Source: Spirochaetaceae bacterium (GTDB lineage Bacteria > Spirochaetota > Spirochaetia > SZUA-6 > Fen-1364). Taken from it: a stretch of 7,613 bases of DNA. Within the stretch, counting starts at the first letter, position 1, and each line of letters opens with the position of its first letter. This document shows positions 1 through 6,835 of the stretch, piece after piece. The notes beneath the pieces are model-generated. The model searched no databases and was not told the origin of the DNA. It saw only the letters and a program-made list of their open reading frames with translations. Position numbers and translations under genes: made by a program. The stretch lies in assembly GCA_003141795.1 (NCBI GenBank), contig PLNO01000163.1:497-8109 (forward strand). The letters are read 5' to 3'.

Positions 1-306
1 GCGAGGGTGCGCACGGTGCGCAGTCACTTTCAGGGTTTCGAAGATGACGGCTGCTGCCGCCGTCCCATGAGGGCTGTTCCGCCGTCGTTTCCCGGGATGC
101 ACGCGGGCATACCGCGCTCCGCTGTTCGGCGGAGGGTCGCCCCGTGGTTGTGGTGAATGGGGGCACGATCCGGGAGCGGGGAAAGAGGCTGGACGAAGCA
201 CGGCCCTTGAGGAAAAAACCTGCGAGCGGGCAGGGGAAACCTGACAGGGGCCGCCTCCTTTCATTCTAATGGTACTAATCGCGAACGTGAGCAGTCAAAC
301 AATCTG

Positions 307-328
307 TCGCTTGAGTTGCGATTTTTTT
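307..328 (+). terminator. Weak intrinsic terminator-like hairpin with T7 tail
   Basis: TCGC (307-310) can pair with GCGA (318-321) around a 7-base loop, followed directly by seven T residues (322-328). The stem is only 4 bp, so this is a weak candidate. If real, it would end a transcript entering from the left before the ftsK leader. The T run is conspicuous in an otherwise very GC-rich stretch. Confidence 0.25.
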
Positions 329-497
329 CCCAAAATGCCCCGATTTCCCGCCCCAGTCCGGGTCCCCGAGCGACGGCCGACGCGTACCGTCGTTCAGCGC
401 CTCGGCGGCACGCGCCGCCTCTGTCTCGCATTGCGGCGTCGCCCCTCCACGCCGCCCGCCCTTTGGTCCGCGCTATGGCGTCGCCGGCCGACACCGC

Positions 498-555
498 CCC
501 GTCCTCCGTCCCGCGCTGTGGCGCCCGTCCCCGCTGCCCGTCCTCCGTCCCGCGC
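498..555. repeat. Exact 19-bp direct repeat, 39-bp period
   Basis: CCCGTCCTCCGTCCCGCGC occurs at 498-516 and again at 537-555. The copies are identical and 39 bp apart, which is 13 codons if the region were ever translated. They lie in pyrimidine-rich DNA just upstream of the ftsK ribosome binding site. The repeat may be simple slippage in low-complexity sequence or tandem binding sites; nothing distinguishes these. Confidence 0.6.
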
Positions 556-630
556 CGCTACTGCACCTGTCGGACGGACTCAGGTACAGCCCCGCCGCCC
601 CCCCGCCGATACTTGTAGGAGGGGGGTCAC

Positions 631-2967
631 GTGATCGTTTTCGGCAGGAAGCTCGCTCCTGCGGTGCTTGCACTCGCTTCCACTCTTCTCTTTCTCTCGG
701 TCCTCTGCCTGGCGTCCCTGGCACTGCACCTCGCGGGCGTCCCCGGCGCGGCGGCGGGTATCGGCAGGTTCCTCTTCGGTGCCTTCTCCTGGGCAGGTTT
801 TTTCGTTCCCCTGTATCTGACCGCGGGGACCGTTCTCCTGCTCGCCCGCGTCTTCCGCCGTCGATCAGCGCTTCTCCTGATGTTCTCGATCGTCCCCTTC
901 CTTACCCTGAGCCTTCTCTTTCACGTGCTCTCCCGGTCCGAATCGGCGCTTCCCCAGCTGCTCGCCGACTCCTTCGGTGTCCTCCCATCGGCGCTGCTGC
1001 TCTTCCTGCTCCTTTCCCTGGAGGTGATCGTGTTGCTCACCCTGCCCTCCGGGAACAGCCGATCGAGCAAGCAACGTCCCGAGCGGAAGGTTATCCTCGC
1101 CCTCCCGTCAGCCGAACCGGACGCACCGTTCACCACGGTGGGGGAAGGTTTCGATGGCAGTGAGCAGGACATGCCCCTCCCGGTGATCAGGAACGGGAGC
1201 GTGCTCTCGAAGCCGCTGGATGCTATCGCGGAACCGTCCCTCCCCGACGTGAGCCCCGCGCCCGCCGACCCCTCCGCTGAGCCGATCGCCACAGTGTTCG
1301 ATGCCGTCCCCGGCGACGAGCCTGACCGGGATCCCGCGGAGGACGCCGAATCCATCGATGCGGCCGACGAGCTCGAGGACACCGCTGATACACCCGAGGA
1401 TCTTCTCGATGCCGCGGAGGAGGATGCGGACACTGCCGAGGAGCCTGCGGCCCCGGGGCTCGTCGATGTGCTCCCGGCGCGCGCAAAGGTCCCTGCCACC
1501 ATCGTCACGCCCGGACCCGAGCAGGAGGAGCTTCCCTTCCCGGCGACAAGCTCCAGCGCGAAGTCCTACGGCATCCCCGTGCACGACGTTCTGAAAAACA
1601 GGGGCGGCAACGAGTACTGGATCATCGACGAAGAAACGAAGCGTGCCTCGAAGATCCTCACGGACAGCCTGAAGGAGTTCAACATCGATGCGGAGGTGAC
1701 CGGCATCCGCAAAGGCCCGGTGATCACGCTGTTCGAAGTGCTGCCCGCCCCCGGTGTGCGCATCTCAAAGATCGCGAACCTCTCCGACAACATCGCGCTG
1801 CGCCTTGCCGCGCCGAGCGTGCGCATCGTGGCCCCGATTCCCGGCCGGCATGCCGTCGGCATCGAGGTGCCCAACAGGATCCGCTCCGTCGTGTCGTTCA
1901 AGGAGATGATGTCCCTTGACGTGATGCAGAAGTCCGCCTATGAGATCCCCCTGGCCATCGGCAAGGACATCCTCGGCGAGGCGCAGGTCATCGACCTCGT
2001 GCAGACACCGCACCTCCTGATCGGCGGCGCCACGAACTCGGGCAAGAGCGTGCTGGTGAACTCCATCATCTGCTCGATCCTCTTCCGCCGCAGCCCCGAC
2101 GAGGTGCGCCTCTTCCTCATCGATCCGAAGATCGTCGAGCTGAAGCGTTACAATGGCTGCCCCCACCTGCTCACGCCGGTGATCACCGATCCCAAGAAGG
2201 CGTTCCAGGCCCTCCAGTATTGCATCTCCGAGATGGAGCGCCGCTACACGCTCCTCGATGCGCTGGGCGTGCGCGACATCCGCTCGTTCAACAAGAAGGC
2301 GAAGAAGGAGCGCGTGCAACGCCTGCCCTACATCGTGATCGTCATCGACGAGTTCGCCGATCTCATGGCCACGACCGGCAAGGAGCTGGAATCCACGCTG
2401 GCGCGACTGGCCGCCATGGCGCGCGCGGTGGGCATCCACATGGTGCTCGCCACGCAGCGGCCCTCCATCGACGTGATCACCGGGCTCATCAAGGCGAACA
2501 TCCCCTCGCGCATCGCCTTCATGGTGGCGAACAAGTTCGACTCGCGGATCATCATCGACGCCGTGGGAGCGGAGAAGCTCCTGGGCAAGGGCGACATGCT
2601 GCTGTCCGCCGCCTGGAATCCGTTTCCCGTGCGCATCCAGGGTGCCTATATCGACGACGAGGAAACCGACGCCGTGACCGAGTACTGCAAGAAGCTCGGG
2701 CCTCCGCAGTATATCGAGGACGAGGTGTTCTTCGATGACGAGGATACGGCGGATTTCGCTGGAGAGCCGGGCAACGATCCCCTCTACGAACGCGCTGTGG
2801 AGGTGGTCATGGCGCAGGGAAGGGCGTCAGCCTCCTACATCCAGCGCCGCCTGAAAGTCGGCTACAACAGAGCCGCACGTCTGGTGGAAGAGATGGAGAT
2901 GCGGGGGATCGTCGGACCTGCCCAGGGCAGCAAGCCGCGGGAGCTCCTTCACTTCATGAAACAGTAG
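631..2967 (+). CDS. ftsK: DNA translocase FtsK/SpoIIIE
   Basis: A 778-residue septal DNA pump that, in this family, moves chromosome ends through the closing septum and activates Xer recombination at dif. Four hydrophobic segments (about 10-34, 51-74, 79-100, 116-138) form the membrane anchor. A long Asp/Glu/Ala/Pro-rich linker runs to about residue 310. The alpha/beta motor follows: Walker A GATNSGKS at 466-473, Walker B ending in D573-E574, and ATQRPS at 607-612. The C-terminal gamma winged helix (about 716-778, with YNRAARLVEEME and GSKPREL) is the part that reads orientation sequences in known FtsKs. The length is close to Bacillus SpoIIIE. The GTG start at 631 is chosen because AGGAGG (617-622) sits 8 bases upstream. 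The Walker A Asn469 replaces the more usual Gly. The 3' end overlaps the convergent neighbour by 14 bp. Confidence 0.96.
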   Translation: MIVFGRKLAPAVLALASTLLFLSVLCLASLALHLAGVPGAAAGIGRFLFGAFSWAGFFVPLYLTAGTVLLLARVFRRRSALLLMFSIVPFLTLSLLFHVLSRSESALPQLLADSFGVLPSALLLFLLLSLEVIVLLTLPSGNSRSSKQRPERKVILALPSAEPDAPFTTVGEGFDGSEQDMPLPVIRNGSVLSKPLDAIAEPSLPDVSPAPADPSAEPIATVFDAVPGDEPDRDPAEDAESIDAADELEDTADTPEDLLDAAEEDADTAEEPAAPGLVDVLPARAKVPATIVTPGPEQEELPFPATSSSAKSYGIPVHDVLKNRGGNEYWIIDEETKRASKILTDSLKEFNIDAEVTGIRKGPVITLFEVLPAPGVRISKIANLSDNIALRLAAPSVRIVAPIPGRHAVGIEVPNRIRSVVSFKEMMSLDVMQKSAYEIPLAIGKDILGEAQVIDLVQTPHLLIGGATNSGKSVLVNSIICSILFRRSPDEVRLFLIDPKIVELKRYNGCPHLLTPVITDPKKAFQALQYCISEMERRYTLLDALGVRDIRSFNKKAKKERVQRLPYIVIVIDEFADLMATTGKELESTLARLAAMARAVGIHMVLATQRPSIDVITGLIKANIPSRIAFMVANKFDSRIIIDAVGAEKLLGKGDMLLSAAWNPFPVRIQGAYIDDEETDAVTEYCKKLGPPQYIEDEVFFDDEDTADFAGEPGNDPLYERAVEVVMAQGRASASYIQRRLKVGYNRAARLVEEMEMRGIVGPAQGSKPRELLHFMKQ

Positions 2968-3892
2968 CTCTCCGCCGCGACAACCCATACACGCCGAACA
3001 CGAGAGCCGCGCTCACCGCTGCCGCCCCTGCCTCCAGCGGGAGGACGTTCCAATAGCGCCCACCGATCGTGAAGAGCAGCTCGATAATCGGCAAACCCAC
3101 AAGGACGAGGAAGAGCGGCAGTTCGTCCTTCAGGGAAAGCGGGGAGATCATCCTGCCCCGCCACAGCGTGGCGAGGAGCACGATCGTCGCCGCGGTGAGC
3201 ACCGCGATCATCACCCATTCCGCGCTACTGCCTTTCGTGAAGAACGGTCCCAGCCACAAGAGGAAGCTCGAGAGCGGCGAAACAAGGATGGCAAGCGCAC
3301 CGAGCATCGTTACCACCGGGTACGCGTACCCCACGGTGCGATTGTATCCGGATTTCCGATGCCAGTACCTGCCGAGGAGGAGGAACGCCGCGGCATACCC
3401 GCAGAGCAGTATCCAGCCGGTATAGTTGTACACGGGGTCGGTGAAGATGTGCACGTCATGCGGGCCCACGAACCACGACCATCGCCCGATCGTCCCTTCC
3501 CGCGTCGCGAAAACCTGCATCGTGGCCAGCGGGTCCATGGAGAAATCGAAGATCATCCCTGACAGGCCGACGATGAACGGTTTGCACCACGTCGGGACTT
3601 TCATCGTGCCCAGCACGCGCAGGGTCGCGTAGATCACGAGGAACTCGACGAGCGGCACCGTGAGCGGCACGTTGAATACCATGAGGAGCGATCGCCCGTA
3701 GCCGTACCACTTCATCAGAGTCGCGAAGTTCTCGTACACCGCCGCGTCCAGGAGGCAGAAGCAGACCAGCTCCAGCAGGATCTGAACGGGCCGCTCCTCC
3801 TTCTTCAGGATGTAAACTACCGTGACAACTGTTGCTATCAGGACGAGGATGTCCTGCGCCACCCAGACGGGAACGAACGTGAACTCACCCAT
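2954..3892 (-). CDS. Polytopic membrane protein, possibly CruF/DUF422-like
   Basis: A 312-residue integral membrane protein with about eight or nine hydrophobic segments (roughly 10-29, 36-58, 68-94, 103-127, 157-175, 187-216, 225-245, 257-279, 285-304). Polar motifs between segments, DFSMDP (116-121) and PVYNYTGW (153-160), recall the acidic and Asn-Gly-Trp motifs of the CruF/DUF422 carotenoid hydratase-like family. That assignment rests on remembered motif shape and is tentative; no reaction is claimed. The ATG start has GAGGGGG (minus strand, 3904-3898) five bases upstream. The gene is convergent with ftsK, sharing 14 bp of 3' sequence, and divergent from the hydrolase gene across a 57-bp gap. 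There is therefore little room for a separate terminator on the ftsK side. Confidence 0.85.
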   Translation of the reverse strand: MGEFTFVPVWVAQDILVLIATVVTVVYILKKEERPVQILLELVCFCLLDAAVYENFATLMKWYGYGRSLLMVFNVPLTVPLVEFLVIYATLRVLGTMKVPTWCKPFIVGLSGMIFDFSMDPLATMQVFATREGTIGRWSWFVGPHDVHIFTDPVYNYTGWILLCGYAAAFLLLGRYWHRKSGYNRTVGYAYPVVTMLGALAILVSPLSSFLLWLGPFFTKGSSAEWVMIAVLTAATIVLLATLWRGRMISPLSLKDELPLFLVLVGLPIIELLFTIGGRYWNVLPLEAGAAAVSAALVFGVYGLSRRRATVS

Positions 3893-3949
3893 GCCTGCCC
3901 CCTCTTCAACAATCCCCGCTTTCTCTCCATAGTGAGAGCGGGAGGAACC
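3893..3949. promoter_or_regulatory. 57-bp divergent intergenic region with imperfect inverted repeat
   Basis: This gap separates the start codons of two divergent genes, so their promoters must overlap or extend into the coding regions. CCGCT (3916-3920) plus CTC (3923-3925) can pair with GAG (3934-3936) plus AGCGG (3937-3941), with a TT bulge and an 8-base loop. The right arm runs to the first base of the GGAGG Shine-Dalgarno of the plus-strand gene (3941-3945). The structure could be an operator or could occlude that ribosome binding site; neither is demonstrated. No clear -35/-10 pair was recognised. Confidence 0.35.
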
Positions 3950-4930
3950 ATGACGCGCTCTTCGTCGACCGCTTGTGCGATTCTCTTCTTCTCCCTCCTG
4001 CCCGGCGCGCTGTTCGGCGCCCCTTACACGGTGATAACGTACAACCTCGGTCTCCTGCGCGTGTTCGGATCCGACCTCGTGCCCGCGGTGGACGCGCGGA
4101 CCGCGGCCGCGCCGCGCGCGTTGTCCGCGTTCGTTGCACGCGTCAGCCCGCAGGTTATGCTCCTCGAGGAGGTGTGGGAAGACACGGCAGCCGATGCTAT
4201 CACTAAGGAGCTAACGCCCCTCGGCTATGCGGCGACCCGTCCCGGCATCCACGGCATCCTCGGTCTCGGCAGCGGGTTGCTCCTGTTCGTGAAGGCGCCC
4301 TTGCGCGTCACGGACTGGACCTTCACCCCCTTTGCCCACACCACCTTCACCGATTCGTTCGTGCGCAAGGGCGTTCTCGGGGCCACCGTCACTGACGTCG
4401 ACACGGGCGTGCGCTTCGCGCTCATCGGCACGCACACCGTCGCCCTCGATACGAAGAATGGCACGCCGACTGAAAGGGGGCAGGTGGACGCCATCATGTC
4501 GCAGGCGGACCAGATCCATGCCGCGGTCACTGCCCGATCCGTCCACGGCCAGCTTCCCGCGCTCCTCCTCGGTGACTTCAACGTCGGTCCTGGTTATGCC
4601 GACGCTGCCTATCGGAAGATCGCGAGCCTCGACGGTCTTCGCGAGTCCGGCGACGTGATCTATCCGGGTGCCCCGCTGGTGACGTGGGATCCCGGCAATC
4701 CCCTCGTGAAGAACGGCAATTACCCTAACGAGCCAGCTGCGAAGATCGATCATATATTCGTGCGCGATGGGGGCAGCATGCGGTGGAACCCTGTCGCTGC
4801 CCGCGCGGATATGAGCGATCCGGTGGCGGGCCTCGTCTTCACTCCCAAAGGTGGTGCCTCCCCGATCCCGACGCCGCTCTCCGATCACTACGCCTTTGTC
4901 GCCGATGTGGAGCTAAGCGCCGCCCCGTAG
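3950..4930 (+). CDS. Secreted endonuclease/exonuclease/phosphatase-fold hydrolase, sphingomyelinase-like
   Basis: A 326-residue metal-dependent hydrolase of the endonuclease/exonuclease/phosphatase superfamily. A hydrophobic N-terminus (about 8-24) with a small-residue stretch around GALFGAP suggests a signal peptide and export. Superfamily motifs appear in order: YNLG (Asn32), LLEEVW (Glu74, metal ligand position), GTHT (His162), GDFN (Asp209 and Asn211), KIDHIF (Asp267) and LSDHY (Asp312 and His313). The LEEVW spacing and the GTHT motif resemble neutral sphingomyelinase/phospholipase C-like members more than DNA repair nucleases, but the substrate cannot be fixed from sequence. The ATG at 3950 is preferred over the in-frame GTG at 3932 because GGAGG (3941-3945) lies 4 bases before it and the signal peptide then starts properly. 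It is divergent from the membrane protein gene. Confidence 0.9.
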   Translation: MTRSSSTACAILFFSLLPGALFGAPYTVITYNLGLLRVFGSDLVPAVDARTAAAPRALSAFVARVSPQVMLLEEVWEDTAADAITKELTPLGYAATRPGIHGILGLGSGLLLFVKAPLRVTDWTFTPFAHTTFTDSFVRKGVLGATVTDVDTGVRFALIGTHTVALDTKNGTPTERGQVDAIMSQADQIHAAVTARSVHGQLPALLLGDFNVGPGYADAAYRKIASLDGLRESGDVIYPGAPLVTWDPGNPLVKNGNYPNEPAAKIDHIFVRDGGSMRWNPVAARADMSDPVAGLVFTPKGGASPIPTPLSDHYAFVADVELSAAP

Positions 4931-4942
4931 TCGACGCCGGGG
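4923..4942 (+). terminator. Possible GC hairpin at the end of the hydrolase gene
   Basis: CCCCG (4923-4927) can pair with CGGGG (4938-4942) around a 10-base loop that includes the end of the stop codon. There is no T run after it, so as an intrinsic terminator it is weak. Confidence 0.2.
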
Positions 4943-5346
4943 ATTCCCCCCCGTACGCGCCCCTACCGCCAGCGAGTGCCGACCACCGCGACCGCCGACC
5001 ACTGCAGCCACTCGCAGCAGACATCTATTGCGCATCGGTGGCGCTGAAATCGCGATCGTTTAAAAGGCTGCTGTGAGTATCTGACTGGAAAGTTGTCGCG
5101 CATGGCAATACGTTAACAATCGTCTATAAGTTATGCCTTTTGAAATATTATGTCCAAAATAATCAATTCATTCTTTACCGCTGAGGATTTTAGGTATAGA
5201 GTGTGTGTGTTTACACCGTCATCCGTACTACAGCTTCCGTCAGGTAGCCTGTTGCGGCGGTACCTGGTGGCCTAGTCTGCACGCGCTCACGTGGGACTGC
5301 GAGGCGAATGGGCCGGCGCAGGTTATGAGGAAGGAGTCTGCTCACC
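4931..5346. other. Intergenic transition between the GC-rich chromosome and the integron
   Basis: No convincing gene was found on either strand in these 416 bases. The first part is GC-rich like the left flank and includes a 7-bp inverted repeat, GCGAGTG (4972-4978) and CACTCGC (5009-5015). From about 5040 the sequence becomes visibly AT-richer, to about 5210, with GTTAACA at 5112-5118 and the AT-rich stretch 5138-5170. It then turns GC-richer again up to the intI stop, with a 6-bp inverted repeat CAGGTA (5241-5246) and TACCTG (5261-5266). The left limit of integron-associated DNA is most likely inside this gap. No T-tailed terminator for intI was seen. Confidence 0.6.
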
Positions 5347-6603
5347 TCACAGTGAGTCCAGCGGGCTGGTCACACCCAATTTGTTCTTGGTCGCAACGTG
5401 CGTGTAGATCATCGTAGTAGACACATCCGAGTGCCCCAATAATTCCTGAATCGTGCGAATGTCGTATCCTTTCTCGATGAGGTGAGTCGCAAAGCTGTGA
5501 CGGAGAGTGTGCACCGTCGCCGGTTTGGTGATTCCAGCCTCCAGCACTGCCTTGTGAAACGCTCGTTGGATTGTCCCGTGATAGATGTGGAACCGTCCGA
5601 CCCGGCCAGAACGTGGGTCGATAGAAAGGCCCGGTGCAGGGAATACCCAGAACCATCCCCACATCTTCCCTACATTCGGCATTTTGACATCAAGCGCATC
5701 AGGGACTGAAACTCCTTGCAAGCCGCGATCGCGATCACGATCGTAAACCGGCTTTATTTTTGCGATATGACGACGCAGCTCCTCAACAAGCTTTTCCGGA
5801 AGTACCGTCTCCCGATCCTTATTGCCCTTGCCAGCTCGTATAGTCAGACATCCACGTTCAAAGTCTATGTCTTTTACCCTTAGAGACAGGCATTCTTCGA
5901 GTCGAAGCCCTGCCCCATAGATGGTCGTTCCTATGAGTTTCTCTGTACCCGACAGACAAGACAACACACGTCGCACCTCATTGACGCTAAGCACCACAGG
6001 CAATTTTTTGCCAGCCTTTGCACGCACCACGGTCTCCAAGCCATTGATTGTTAGGCCAAGCACATTGCGGTAAAGGAAGAGTAGCGCGTTAAAGGCTTGT
6101 CGCTGAGTGGCTGTCGCAACTTTTCGGTCTATGGCAAGGAAGGATAGGTAATTCTTCAGCTCGGTCTCCCCCAATTCCTGGCCTTTATGATACTTAACAA
6201 AGGACAAGAACCTTTCTGCCCACCCGCAGTAAGACTTTTCCGTACGAGGGGAGAGGTGCCTTAAGCGTAGCGCCTTTACTAGACGATCGAGCAAAGACTC
6301 ATCTGTATCAGTAAGCGTACGGTCGAGAGTGTCTGCTTTGGCGCTGACCGGTCTCGCGCCTGCACTCTTGTAGTATGTGTAGAGTTGGAGCGCACGTCGT
6401 GCCTGATTGAGCTTCCATTCTTCAGATGTTTTTTCCAATTCGGCAAGAAACGAGCGAATACTCCCACTCTCATCTCTTGTCAACGGTGCTTTTTCTTTAT
6501 CGCGATGGAAGCAGTACATGCGGACCCATTTTTCATATTGAATTATCAATGATTGCGACATCTGGACCCGTCCCCGAAGGAAATCGGAGAAAGACGTCAG
6601 CAT
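5347..6603 (-). CDS. intI: Integron integrase IntI (tyrosine recombinase) with an N-terminal extension
   Basis: Catalyses attI x attC and attC x attC recombination, inserting and shuffling cassettes; known IntI proteins act on the folded bottom strand of attC. Counting from the ATG at 6603 (418 residues), the active-site residues are Arg234 (GLRLEE), Lys259 (GKGNKDR), His365 and Arg368 (HTLRHSF), His391 (LGHSD) and nucleophile Tyr400 (IYTHV). The integron-specific insertion is present between the second and third conserved patches (about 296-325, PDALDVKMP then WGWFWVFP). The C-terminus GVTSPLD also matches IntI proteins. The usual IntI core begins near residue 104. The first 100 residues are extra and resemble a second SAM-like core-binding domain. 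The ATG is preferred to the upstream GTG (6609) because GGGAGG ends 5 bases before it and overlaps the GTG. No CTGT-N8-ACAG type LexA box was seen upstream. Confidence 0.95.
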   Translation of the reverse strand: MLTSFSDFLRGRVQMSQSLIIQYEKWVRMYCFHRDKEKAPLTRDESGSIRSFLAELEKTSEEWKLNQARRALQLYTYYKSAGARPVSAKADTLDRTLTDTDESLLDRLVKALRLRHLSPRTEKSYCGWAERFLSFVKYHKGQELGETELKNYLSFLAIDRKVATATQRQAFNALLFLYRNVLGLTINGLETVVRAKAGKKLPVVLSVNEVRRVLSCLSGTEKLIGTTIYGAGLRLEECLSLRVKDIDFERGCLTIRAGKGNKDRETVLPEKLVEELRRHIAKIKPVYDRDRDRGLQGVSVPDALDVKMPNVGKMWGWFWVFPAPGLSIDPRSGRVGRFHIYHGTIQRAFHKAVLEAGITKPATVHTLRHSFATHLIEKGYDIRTIQELLGHSDVSTTMIYTHVATKNKLGVTSPLDSL

Positions 6604-6608
6604 AGACA

Positions 6609-6614
6609 CCTCCC
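6609..6614 (-). promoter_or_regulatory. Shine-Dalgarno that decides the intI start
   Basis: The minus strand reads GGGAGG here, then five bases (TGTCT), then ATG at 6603. The alternative GTG codon (6609-6607) overlaps this motif and so could not use it. The ATG start shortens the protein by two residues. Confidence 0.75.
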
Positions 6615-6751
6615 GGAAAGATTTGACGACGGCCTAATACTAATACCAGGGGAAGTGCAACGCTGCTTTAATACCCGCTGCTCTACGAATTATCACGCGG
6701 CTCTAAATGCTGCCGCAGGAAAGATATAACTACAATGAACTCAATATGATT

Positions 6752-6758
6752 GTTAGGC
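6752..6758 (+). other. attI core site GTTAGGC; insertion point after G6752
   Basis: GTTAGGC fits the integron core consensus GTTRRRY exactly. Recombination cuts between G and TT, so bases from 6753 onward belong to cassette 1. The assignment is strengthened by the exact complement GCCTAAC at 7491-7497 in the attC of the same cassette. Confidence 0.88.
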
Positions 6759-6807
6759 TCCCCTGAATTTTGGGAACCGTCGCTGCAGTGTGGGGTCCAT
6801 TTGATGA

Positions 6808-6835
6808 TTGGACGTAACCATCTGCGTCCTATATG
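6808..6835 (+). promoter_or_regulatory. Tentative cassette-internal promoter
   Basis: TTGGAC (6808-6813) and TATATG (6830-6835) are 16 bases apart and point toward the cassette ORF; TATGAT (6832-6837) gives an 18-base spacer. The -35 match is weak. A second TATGAT at 6893-6898 has no recognisable -35. The ORF might equally be transcribed from Pc in attI or intI. Confidence 0.22.

Larger units (their letters stand above)
1..630. other. GC-rich region without a convincing gene, upstream of ftsK
   Basis: No reading frame here has convincing protein character. The frame open from base 1 runs about 50 codons to a stop near 150 and could be the tail of an upstream gene, but its Arg/Pro-rich composition gives no support. 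Bases 269-634 are open on the plus strand and end in a GTGA overlap with the ftsK start, yet the product is low-complexity Arg/Pro/Ala and has no ribosome binding site. Visible structure includes hairpins at 8-22 (TGCGCA-CGG-TGCGCA), 117-134 (CTCCGC-TGTTCG-GCGGAG) and 404-419 (GGCGGC-ACGC-GCCGCC), a T run at 322-328 and a direct repeat at 498-555. The ftsK promoter presumably lies here, but no clear -35/-10 pair is visible. No tRNA or rRNA was recognised. Confidence 0.6.
6604..6758 (+). other. attI recombination region
   Basis: This segment between the intI start and the first cassette occupies the attI position. It ends with the core GTTAGGC (6752-6758), the same core that ends class 1 attI. 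Candidate integrase-binding repeats are visible: TAATAC at 6635-6640, TAATACC at 6641-6647 and again at 6669-6675, and CGCTGC at 6661-6666 and 6676-6681 with TGCTGC at 6708-6713. Their role is inferred, since attI sequences differ between integron lineages. The intI promoter (leftward) and usually the cassette promoter Pc (rightward) lie here or in the start of intI. TACAAT at 6731-6736 resembles a -10 element but has no clear -35. Confidence 0.7.

Noticed and set aside
208..250. GAGGAAA...GGGCAGGG resembling the start of RNase P RNA
   Set aside because: The flanking conserved bases of the first conserved region are missing, and none of the later RNase P motifs, including the ACAGAACCC-type 3' segment, occurs downstream.
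265..290. Resemblance of GGTACTAATCGC...CGTGAG to the 3' end of 23S rRNA
   Set aside because: The match is about 12 contiguous bases plus a short second block. The upstream sequence has none of the conserved domain VI helices, and no 5S rRNA follows; a match of this length is expected by chance.
269..634. Plus-strand 121-codon frame overlapping the ftsK start by GTGA
   Set aside because: The product is low-complexity Arg/Pro/Ala, has no ribosome binding site and resembles GC-rich noncoding DNA; ftsK has its own strong Shine-Dalgarno.
4211..4888. Long minus-strand frame of 225 codons opposite the hydrolase gene
   Set aside because: It is the usual antisense shadow of a high-GC gene. The plus strand has a full set of hydrolase motifs and a proper ribosome binding site.
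5138..5160. dif-like half site (TTATGT followed by AAAT) and a TTTTG/CAAAA inverted repeat in the integron left flank, tempting because ftsK is nearby
   Set aside because: Only a six-base half matches in AT-rich DNA. The XerC-side arm does not fit, and the repeat arms are 5 bp and unsupported.
5205..5417. 70-codon plus-strand frame and a 44-codon minus-strand frame left of intI
   Set aside because: Neither has a recognisable motif or convincing ribosome binding site, and the plus-strand frame runs into the intI coding region antisense.
6604..6751. Search for an SOS LexA box controlling intI
   Set aside because: No CTGT-N8-ACAG or GAAC-N4-GTTC type palindrome was found. LexA sites vary between phyla, so SOS control is neither shown nor excluded.
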